Positions 39,520 to 50,990 of a DNA stretch of 64,000 bases are shown in pieces (position 1 is the first letter of the stretch; every line of letters starts with the position of its first letter). The position numbers and the translations under genes were made by a program. The DNA comes from Lateolabrax maculatus (lineage: Eukaryota > Chordata > Actinopteri > Acropomatiformes > Lateolabracidae). Where the stretch lies: NCBI GenBank assembly GCA_031216445.1, contig CM062205.1, forward strand, positions 15,213,001 to 15,277,000. Reading direction: 5' to 3'. The notes below the pieces were generated by a model that ran no database searches, was not told the origin of the DNA, and worked only from the letters and a program-made list of their open reading frames with translations.

Positions 39520-42500
39520 CTGCCTATTCGCATGTACGCACAAATGGAGTAAAGCTGCCTATGAGTGGGCATAATGAGCACTTGTGCATAATGTGAAGTG
39601 AACAGTATGCTTGTGTATGGAAATGTGTGCGCAATTGATCTGCAGTGTGTGAAAGAACAGTAAGATGTGTTTGCATCTCAACAGCGATCATTCTAAACAC
39701 ATCAAATCATGTTTTCAACCCCAGTGATGAAACAGAACTGCTGCTGCCCTCTGACGTGCAGATGCCAGTTTGACTGTTGAGAGTTCACCTGTGCTCGAGT
39801 GTCTCCATGCACACATGTGTGAAAGTATGAAGCTACTGAAGAGTTGTCTTAACACAGACCTAAGAAACTTGTAATTTGGGAATGTGTTGAATGGGGGGTC
39901 TTTATGCAACATCCCAGAGAAGCCAGCAGATTGAGACTAGTGTTGCTGAATATGGAAAGAGGGCACACAGCAAAGACTGCTGGGAGTTTCTGATTGGCTG
40001 CTAATGTTGCTATCCAGGCTGGGATTGGTGGAGCTGACGCAGCCCGACATCACGTTGTCGGGACTAAACCCTTTTGAACTGAGGCAAAGCAGAGAGGCAC
40101 AGATCTCAGAACACACACTCACATACACACATATGTGCATACACACTTGCAGATACACACCCACATACACACATTAAAGGGAAGTATTGCATGCAAGTGA
40201 ATATGCATCTGTACATGATAGTTCCACATGCACTCCACCGTAGTGTGTATATATAAGCCAGGATTGGCTCTGTGTTGATCGTGTCAGGAGAAAACGGAAT
40301 TCATAATGTTCCCGGGCTCGTCTCCATACATGATGATCTCTAGTGAATCTGTGCAGTTGAAAGGGAAAAATGCGAACTTCCTTAATTTCGCCATTCTCTT
40401 TTAAGCGCAGCTCTAAAGTGGACAGAATAAATTAGAGCTTAAGCATGCGTGAAGGCACAGCCAGCGGGCCCCTTTCCACCACTCCACGCCACATTGGTCA
40501 AATCAGAGGAATTTCTGCTACACGTGAACTAAGAATTGGAGAAGAGAGAGAAACAGCAGGGATTCACATTTAACTCACGTGCAACACTGCGAGAAAAGAA
40601 AAGTATGTTTGAGTTTGTGGTTATTTCAGAATATGTCGCCTGGTCTTAACTGTCACAAAAAAAAAAAAAAAAAAACAACTAGCAGAGTGCATAGTCAATA
40701 AGCTGCATGCTATTAATAAAACATGAGATGAGACAAGGCAGTGAGTCAGGGGAAATGCATGACTACTCTTTTGGCCTCACTGCTTTTGCCCCGTGGTGCG
40801 TCGGCTCCACTGCTCGTGCCTTTGCCCGTAGTAAGACGTGCCCTTAGCTACGGTGAACAGGAGAAGAATCACATCTGATCGGGATGATGCGGTTCTCCAA
40901 TGAACCTCAATACAAATAGTTTCTTCTTCCTCTCCCTCTCCCTTTTTTTTTTTTAAAATCACCTCCAGTTGAACAGGTGAAGTGGAATGTAAAGAACATA
41001 TGAAAACATATCTGTCAGCTTATGTTATATTTAGCTGGACAAACATGGCTGACATTTTCGTGTATTTAGGTCACACGGTGTATGAGATGACAGAACTGAC
41101 ATGGGCAACGTCACTGAGTGTGTGGTGTGTAATATGCGTGTGCGCAAGCCTGTTTTAAGGCTGGAGGTCGGGCCTATGAATCTTTGATCCATCTCTTCCC
41201 AACTTGTCATGCCCCTCCCTACATTCAATATGAGTGAGCAGAGTACCTCTTTGCCTGTCCTTTCCCTCACACACACACACGCACACGCACGCACGCACGC
41301 ACAGACAGGCATAAACACACACACTCCCTGTGCCCTCCCGGTGCATTAATGTTCTTACATCACCTCCTCCAGTGAGCAGAGAAAGCAAGAGAGCAAAAGA
41401 CTCAAAGAGATGGAGAGATGGGTTTTGGGGGATGGGGTTCTTGTCGCTGCTGGAGGGGGTATGAGAGATGGGTGGAGAAGAGACGTGTGTCATTAAAGAC
41501 GAGAAGGGACCAGGATTCAAATGGTATGAAGTTAAACATATGCAGCACACGGTAATAGAGTATGTAGCGTAGGAATATGGATCAGAACCCAACCTGAGTC
41601 AAAAAGTACTTTGCATATAACCCTGTTGAATTATCTAGGGGAATGTTACACCATCACAGCAACGTTTCACCAGTTTCTAGTGACTAACAACTTCCGAATT
41701 GCAGTCAAATGATAAAATCCACCTATGAAATGCACTATAAAACAAAAATTCACAGACGTAATTCAAACCCAGAAAAGGCCACATTTTGTATTTTTGTATA
41801 TTGCAGCAGTCAGACGCCCATATGTTCCGAGGGACACGGTTCCGATTAGATAAAGTACATGCCATGCACATGCTCTAACACAGTTAGGGTTTTTGCAGTT
41901 TGGGCTTGAACATGCACCACACTGGTGTGTATCTCCATGGATGGCTGGATCTCAGACACATTAGCACTGTCTGGCGTTGACTTACACCCATGAGACCTCC
42001 CCCCACAACGCACACACAGGCACACGTCTGGGCATCATCCTTCTGCTCTAATACACCCAGTGCCCCTCGGGAGGGGTCTTATTTGAGTGCGACTTTTGGG
42101 TTTGTGTGTATGTGCATGTTGCTACCTTGTGTAGGATCGTGGCTCTCCCAAAAGCGTTTGAGCAGTTCCTCAAGGCTGATGTCTTTGCGGGAGAAGACCA
42201 CCCTCACCACCTCAGTGTGACCTGTCAGACCTAAAGGAGAATCACAAACTTGCATTAATGAAAAATCAAGTTGTGACATTTTCGCTTATGATCTCTGCTT
42301 GACTGTTAGCTCCCTCCTCCTCCTCATTCGGCTCTTGCCTTCTAAATGCTGCAAATTGTTGGACACAACAACTGACACTAAAATCATGATGTCTGCATGT
42401 CTTGTCAAACTGCAAAAGATTGCATGTTGAAAACTGCAAGATTGCAGAGATTATGAATATTATCCTTGTGTGTTCTGTGTAAGTGTCATTGAGTGCATGT

Positions 42501-45500
42501 GCCACGGGTAGAGGACATTCAGGTTGAATCCACACAGAGCTATGTGATTGCTCATGGCACAATGGGAGAGAAAGAGAGAGTGGCAGAGAGAGGTGCAGAT
42601 ACAGTGAAAGAAAAAGAGAGAGAAGACACAGTTAAGGTTGGAGCTTATGGTTCAAGTTGCCAAAAGCACACAGACACTCGCTCCTGACTGCAGCTGCCAG
42701 GACCCCAAAGCTTCAACAAGCTGCCTGCAGGCATTCTCAAACTGGGGGATGCTTAAGGTCTAACATGCAGGTGCATGTGCTCAGACACACACACACCCAC
42801 AGCAGAATTCCTTTGCGAAATGTAAATACAGAGGTTTTAGCCTGGGATTGTATCAATAGTAGCCATTCCCATCTGTTGTTCACACATTAAACAGACACAT
42901 GCACAAGTGTACACCCAAAGGATCAGCTCATGCCAAACGAACATAGAAGACGTCACCTGTTAAAACAGTTAAATCAACAACAGGCACACTATTCAGTGAA
43001 TGCTAGCAGTCTGTCATAAGTATCTGTTGTGTTTGCTAGAGCTTACCTTTTTAAAAATAATAAAATGACAACATATAATGAGGACTTGTTCTACTTTATC
43101 AGTGTATGTATACCATTTCACCATGTACATACTGTCACAAACTGGCTCAAAGAATGTGACAAGAACAGAGTCCACGCAAGAGTTATATTTGAAACAAATT
43201 TATTAAACTAAGGTTAAAACAAATAAACAATAGAACGTGGAAGTCAGCGATGTTGTGCATGAAAGCAGTGCATGGATGTCTGGCATGTGTGCAGTGGAGG
43301 TGTTGAATGTGCAAAAGCAAAAAAGGAGGCTGCAGGGTGGACATCAGCTGTAGGAAGGGAGATGCAAAAGGGAGCAGATGGGCCAGCTTATATAGCCAAA
43401 GGCCCAGGTGAGCTTAATTAGCTGACGACCTGTCAGCCTCCAAGACAGTGGGGGAAGGCTTCACAATACACAAACTCTCGCCATAGGCATACGTTTTGCT
43501 GTGGTCACAGCCAGCAGTGGGTTAGGTTGTAGGCCAGCAGTCACAGTGCAGGAAAGTCAAAAAGAATGGTACAAAGCAGAACAAAAAGAAAATGCAGCAA
43601 AACTAGCTGTCAAGACCTGTTGAAAAAAAAAAAAAAGGTGAATATGCACCATGATTTTCCACGCTTGTCCCATCTGAAGGGGGTGAAAGGCCGAGAAGTG
43701 ATGCAGACCAGCACCACTAAAGCTGCTAGAGATTCAATGTTTTTCTGAAGGACACTTCAACAGGGTGAATAGCGTTCTGGGCGAGGATGCCCTCCCAAAT
43801 CACCATGCCACCCCGTGGCCCTGTTGTTTAATTGTTCTCTGCTGTTGGATACAGTAAAACTTCATGAAGAGAATGTCCTCAACAGAAAAACAACAGCACT
43901 GGTTGCTTGTTCAAAAATAAAATGACCTATCTTTATGTTTTCCTTACAATCATCCTCTTGTGGTTGTGAGAGTAATTACTTCTCTAAGTAGGAATAACAG
44001 AAGTAGGAGTGCCTCTGTAGCCAGTGCATGCTACACATGATCGAGCCGTTGTTGGTTCGATTCCAGTCGGCAAGCATTGTTGCATGTCATACCCCTTTCT
44101 CTCCTCTGTTTCTTGTCTGGCTCTTCACTATCACTATCTAATAAATAGATAAAGACAGCAGTAGTATGGTGCCATCTTAAAATGTCTCAGGTGATGGTTG
44201 GGACAACAAAACTTGTGATATTGACAAAGTAGACCGCAGTTCACGCCCTCATTCTGTAACAACATTTTCTTTTAACCATGACTACAATCTTTCCTTAACC
44301 TTATCAGGTAGTTTTAGTTGCTTAAACTTTGTCAGAGCCGAAAACATTGATATGAATCCTTTTTTGGAATCATCATATGGGTTTTTTTTGAAGACAAAGA
44401 CAACTTCAGCAACCTATTTCGTCAATTAGGTATGAGGATTGTTGGATTTAACACCATGCAACACTGTACAGCTAAAGCACAGAATGTTACAGCATCAACT
44501 CTTGATTCTGTATTGCAAACATACTGCAAATTATCATACTATTCTGTGAATTAGTCGAAATAAAATATGCTGATTGGTAATAACATCTCGTTCTACCCAT
44601 CTGTCAGCTGTCTGTATCGTCTGTCCTCCCATGACAAATTTGACTGCACCTCAACCCCTCCCATTTCTGTCTGTCAGACAATCCACCTATCTGCCTGTCC
44701 TTCCATCCTTCCCTGGCTCTGCTGACAGTTCCATCAGCCCCTTATTTCTGTCCGTCTGTCTGTCTGTCCAGCTGTCTGTCCTGCCCTGGCTGTGTTGACA
44801 GCTCCTCGGGTCTCATGCCGTCGCAGTGTTCTGCTCCGTCATGGCCACTGGAGCGACACCTGCACTCTCTCAGCCGATGGACAGGCAACCATTCTTTCTC
44901 ACACTTTTTGCTCAAATTTTCTTACTCCTCAAAAGTTTATTTTCCCCGTTCCCTCACTTGCTGCAGCTCTCAGTCTCTCTTTTTCTGTCATCTGTCTCCA
45001 TCTCCATCCTCCTTCACCATCTTGACCATCTTGTTGCTGGGAAGCTGGCAGAAAGACAGACTGGGAGAGGCAGACAGATAGGAAACATACAATCCCTTGA
45101 AGGGTTCTGCTCAGAAAATCTGCCAGCCAAGCCCAAAGCATCTTTTCCCTCCTCTCCATGTCCCCCATGCTGCGCCTGCACCTAGACTCCATTTCCTGTA
45201 ATGATGTGCCCTTGGAAATGGAAAAGCCCCAAACTACCAGCTCACGGCTCCTAAACACAAGCGAGACACACAGAATAAGACAGAGGTAGACATCTTCATT
45301 TGGATTATATATTAATGAATCTATTTGAATCTCACACTGAGGAAAACGGAAAGAAACAGATTTGGATGTAGACCAGTAGCCAAACATTTTCAAAGGCTTT
45401 GATAGCAAACGCAAAGAATTCAAGCTTGTATCTCCAACATCATGTTTGCCAAATCATAATCTCAGGGAAAGAAGCCCATTTATGGCGCTACATACACAGT

Positions 45501-48500
45501 AACCTCTGTTGGCAAAAAACGCCGCAGTACAGCACAGTACAGAGCCCAATCCTTACAAGTAGGTCATGGGGGGGTGGGGACGGGGGGGTGCAGCCCATCT
45601 GGAGCAGTGCATTCTGAGTAGTTGACTGCAGATGAAGGGAAGACGGCGAGAGGATGAGAGTGCTGTACTTAAAACACCCTTTTTCGACTCTGTATCTTTT
45701 TCCTTTGCATTTTTGGTCCCTTGAACCCTGACTGATCTCACAGAGAAATGTCCTGCCAACCGACAGCGAGATCAGGTAACATATATCAAAGTGTAGAAGG
45801 TAAGCATATGTGAAAATGTGAAAAAGCATACATAAGGTGCAGAGTGTATTACCTGAGCAGACCTCGTGGTAAGTGGGATTTGGTGTAAAGCCGCCGGCAT
45901 AGCCAACCTGTGTGGAGAAGACCCCTGGAAGCCGCCAGAAAAGTCTCTCAGCTCCCCAGAAACAGCCCATACCTGGACATAAAGACAGCATGCAAACACA
46001 CACAAACACACACAGTATTAGTGCTTCTGTGCCACCGTACCATCCCCAGGGAGGCCAACATTTTACCAAAATGTGTCAATAACCACAAACTGGTAACGGA
46101 GGATTCCATATTGGTGGATTCTGATTACAAAAATGTGTGACTGGGCAGACTCACCAAACATGATGGTCTCCATGCCCTCTGGAAAAGGCTCCACAGTGGG
46201 ATTCCCATTGACTGCATGTTTGTCTGTGAAGGGAAACGGTGTGCAAATATGAAATCAGATCATAACACTGTGTTTCAGCAGTACAAATTACAGCATGCAA
46301 GTAAAGAGGCCCATTAGTGGCCTCAACTAGGCCTCATAGGTCTGCACTTTGTTACACGCTGACCCAGGCCAGCGGATCAGTGGCAGAGGCTTCTGTACTG
46401 GAAGACATTTAAGAGATTAAACGGCTTTGACCGCCATTTTATCCCTGCTGTCCTCTCCTCAATACCCACAATTAAACACAATCACGCAGTTATTTTCTGA
46501 TCTCTCTCTCACTCTACTATATGTCTTTGAATGAGAGTGTATTAAATGCTAGGTTTGGCGCCATTGAGTGTCCAGAAAGCGAACCAATGGAGACACTTCA
46601 GTGGCACGTGCTCGCATCACCTCACGAGCACTGAACTGCCCTAATCTCCGGGATGTTAAAAATACCCAATAAGTAAAACATACTGGAGTGCTGAGAAGTG
46701 GCAGGGGGGTGGCACTCTACTGCCAACTGTGCTGCGTGGAATTAGAGTGCTAAAAAGGAAGTGTGTGTGTGTGTGTGTGTGTGTGTGTCTGTGTATCCCA
46801 CAGATGTGTGAGGAGGATTAGGGTTTAAGAAGACTGAGGTGACTTAGCGTGCAAATCTCCACTAAGCAAGGCTGGTTTGTACTGCAACCACTAATATTAG
46901 TCCACAGATAAACAGGCCACAGGGTACACTAAGAGCTTAGGCACATGCCAATAATGGATGCTTGCTCTAAGTTCAATGTGTGATTGCTCTCTGGCCGCTC
47001 AGATGTGATGTGTGACATTGACCTGAATACAAACAATCTCTAATCTGATACAGACATAATAGTTCATTTCCTAGATAGGCACAGGATGATCTCTAACTGT
47101 GACAACAGCCCAAAGACCAGTTACCTGCAGTTTAGTTCAGACTGGGGAATTACTGTAAAGCCAGACAGAACAGAAGCATTGAGAAGAAACAGTGCCATGC
47201 ATGGATCCTACAGATCAAAGTGTTTCGAAGAATATAGGGAGCAAAAGCAGCACCACAGCACTTGATCTTATACCATCTGTGTTGGTGTGCCACCTTAAGG
47301 GCACTTTTTGATATTAGACAATTTTTTTTCTGTGCAGATTGCAGAAGCATAAAGGACTCCTAAAATGTCACAGAGGCCTGTCTGCCTTCAGGCAGTTCCT
47401 TCCTGCCCTCCTGTTGTGCGACGGTTCTGTCTTTTAGCAGCAGGTTGTTTGGCACTGCCAGGTCATATTCATGGGCTCAGTCAGCTGCAATCAAAGTTTA
47501 TCTGTGTCAGTGACTGTACTGGCTAAATATTCTCAGTCCACGGGGGTGACTTAAGGTGGTGGGAGGACAGGAAAAGTCTTCATCTTTCTTCTGTGAATTT
47601 TTTTCCTGCTCACTCTCACCCCCTTGTCCTGCATTACTGGCCACAGAGATAAAAAGTACTGAAGTTGCCATGACAGAGGGAGAAAATAAGAGAGTTAGAG
47701 AGAGACAAGTGTGCGATAGAGGAGGAGGAGTGGGAGGAGAGTTCAGCCTGCCAAAACAATAAAAGGAGTAAATAGCCAGTGAGAAGCAACAGATGAGGGT
47801 AGCAGAAAGGCAGTGAAGGATTCTTTTGGCTTTCAGACCACCATGCCTTTGGGCGCTATATAAAAAGCCCAAGCACTTCATCCAAGAGAGAACACAGAGA
47901 AAACAAACAAGCAAACAAATAAACAAACACAAAAAAAGGAGGTAAGAATGAAGACAGCCAAGAACACGCCGACACAGCACTGTCCAGAGAAGCCAACTCC
48001 AAGCCAAACCTCCCCACCCTCTCGTCTCACTCAGCTGTTCTCCATCTTCACTTCACACTCTCTGCCTCACACCATCTTCCCATCATCCCTCACTCTCCTC
48101 TTACAAACGCGTGCACACCTCCTGCACGCACGCAAAGCACTCGATCAGCCGCACAATCACTCACACACCAACTTGTGCTGTGGGTATTTCTCCCATGGAG
48201 CAGCTGGCAGAGGTCCAGGTGGTGCCAGGCTAGCTCCTTTCACTGTGCCTAGCCCAGCATTCCCCCCTGCCAGCCCAGCGCCCACACCCCATTCTGCCAG
48301 AATTACCCCACCTAACACACACAGGCACAGAGAAAGAACTGGCTGAATACCCTCACTACGCTGCCTCACTACGCCAGCAAAAGAAAGAACAGAGGACGAC
48401 AAAAAAACAAGCAGGGAGGGTGACTGCCTGAGCTTACAAAAGAAGAAAACAGGGTGAATATGGGGGAAGGATTCATGAAAAGGATTTTTTTCCCAACTTG

Positions 48501-50938
48501 GATGAGATATGGGCGTAGTTTCTTTTGTGCGCCTTTGTTTTTGAGGATATCTGAAAAGCGCAGTGCATGCTGTACAGTACAACGGGACTGAAGCGGAATA
48601 CTTTGGTCACCTTTTGTTGCTTTTAGCATGGTGGTTGTAGGCGGATGGACCAGAACCAAAACATCGGACCCGATGCCCTGCCATTTTGCTTGTATCATGG
48701 TTACCATCAGTCAAGGGCAGAACAATCTATCTGTTGCTTTGTGGATAATAATGTCCAGTTTGACTTATTTCGGTGGGTATTTAGTCTTTGTTACCCTTCG
48801 ATTCTACCCATGGTCCCGTGTTTCTCACCCGTAAAACTGGAGTCCAAGCGCTGCTGCCCCCTCATGCAGAGACACGGGAGAGGTGCTATCCCTGGATGCC
48901 AAAACTGGTGACGGAAAGGTCGATTTCCAGGCTGCTCTGTTTATTTCCTTCCAAATATCCATTCTCTCTCTTTCCCTCTCCCTCTTCCTCTTCCCTCCCT
49001 CTCGCTAGTCCTCTTTCTAGCTTCACACAGTTTGGCAGAGAGTCAGGCACGAGTCGTCGGAGGAGGCTGATGCTTTATACTGGTGCCAACTACCCTCTGC
49101 TGTATGGGAGGATGGGTAGGGGAAGAAAGAGTGGGGCAAAGAGGGGAGGGGAGGGGAGGAAAGAGGCAAGACTGGTGGGAGGTGGTCGATTTTTAAGAAC
49201 AGAAAAAGGTAAGTAAAAGAAATGATGGTGCTGTGACCTTAAAACAATCAACCAAAGTTGGTATTGTATCATTTACATGCATTTAAAGCTGCCTCAGTTC
49301 ACGGTGGGACTATCTAGACTGTGAAGAGTACAACTTTGAAGCCATCCATGCATCCCATACATACTGTATCCTAGCAACGGAAACAGTTGCTATGGAGAAG
49401 ACTACTTCTGCCATAGCACCTGCTCCATTAGCTCCTTCTAGCAAGATGGAGGCACATCCTGTTGGGGCCTGCTCAAACATATTTACTGAAACACCGATCT
49501 GACGAGGAAAAAAAAGGATGGCATCCACCTGGTCAGCAGAAAGGAATAAATGCATCTTGTTTTCAACTACATAATAAATGGACATTTTCCCAAAAACAAA
49601 ATGTACCTTTACACTCTCCCTCTGCAGATATACCAGAGCAAATCCATCCGTTTCTATACCACTGTTAATCCCAGCATGCATTGGGCAAAATGCAGTGTAC
49701 AATATTCAGGGTCTCCAATTCACCTAACTGACTGTGGGATGGAAAACGGAGCGCCTGAAGGAAACCCACGCAGACATTGGGAGAACATGCAAACTCCACA
49801 TTTCAGGTTGGGTCAGAACACAGGACATTTGTGCACTGAGGCAACGGGCCAAATCAGTGAGCCACATTGCTGCCCATAAGCAACTCTCTCTAATTTATTT
49901 ATCTACCTTTTGTATACTTAATTTGCATGCTTTCTCATTTACTTCCATATTTTTCTTCCCCCTCTAATCTTATTGCAAAAGCCAAAAAAGCAAGGGCATC
50001 TGGAGACAGCAGAGATGGGAAAACAACAGTGAAATAATGCCAGAAAAATATCTTCACCATGAACCTGCTTTAAAGAGTTATAGCGAAGCATGTAACAGAG
50101 ATTGATTTTGGTCAGCTGACCTCCCCCATCCTGTTTGGAAGAAATATTGGCAGTCTATCCTGCACTGACTCAAAATAATAGCTACTGTGCCCCTACCATG
50201 TAGCAATCTGCCACTGGATCATTCTCGCCAAGGTCACAGAGTACATTATACAGACGAGGGAGGGAGAGCAGGACACCAGGATGTCTGAACAAGGAACAAG
50301 GAGCTTCTGGCTGGAGGGGTAGAAGCAACTTTCAAAATTAGTGATCTGCATTGTAGAGAGGGGACAAATGTGCACGCATACACACACACACACACGGCTG
50401 GGACTGCACAGGGCATATGCGGAGACAGTCCTTGCAATCCCTAAATTACTCATGCTTACTGGCCCACACAGACAAACACAGAAGCATGCTATTCCAACAC
50501 ACATACACACACCAGAACAACCCCATCCCCACCTAAGCTGCCCCCCACGGTGAAAGGGGAGGAACAGATTTCTGCCATGCGGTGTCTCCGAGCTGCTTCG
50601 ACAGACGGAGCAGGAACTTATGACGGGGCGGAGCCTTCATGCGCATAATGCCCAGATGGGCCCCTGGACGCTGCGGCACCACTTCATCCTATGCACTCAA
50701 ACCCCGGTCCCACAATGCACTTTGTGGATGCCTCAGTCTGACAAGGTGATGGCAGGGACCAGGTTCATATCGCACCATATTTCGCCTTTTCCGCATACTC
50801 CTACGAGCCCTCCTGTCCCAAAATAGTACGATGAAAAGCTGAATGAAAGCATAAAACAGCCTGAGATGAGAGGGAGAGGTTTGACTTGATGCTACACAGC
50901 AAGAAGGGATGATATCATATATGATTGAAGCAAAAGAA

Positions 50939-50990
<52 letters not shown>

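Larger units (their letters stand above)
31235..42125 (-). other. msrA: msrA intron 4 (10.9 kb)
   Basis: It holds an old teleost repeat (32190-32475), (CA)n at 34858-34909 and 36599-36641, poly(A) runs at 35476, 37107 and 40657, a G24 run at 38763 in a purine-rich GC block (38.7-39.1 kb), (GT)n at 39459-39518 and CA/CG repeats at 41268-41302. No exon was recognised. Confidence 0.85.
42231..45852 (-). other. msrA: msrA intron 3 (3.6 kb)
   Basis: It contains an LTR-like element (43155-43465), a tRNA-derived SINE (44009-44157) and CTGT-rich simple sequence (about 44.57-44.80 kb). Minus-strand open frames here are intronic. Confidence 0.85.

Noticed and set aside
45488..46069. 193-codon minus-strand open frame read as one gene
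   Set aside because: Only 45853-45972 is coding (msrA exon 3). The rest is intron 2 and intron 3 sequence that happens to stay open; the splice sites and homology stop at the exon edges.
48849..48867. CTCF-like site (minus strand GCATGAGGGGGCAGCAGC)
   Set aside because: A partial match in a region with many G/C runs; not strong enough without conservation data.
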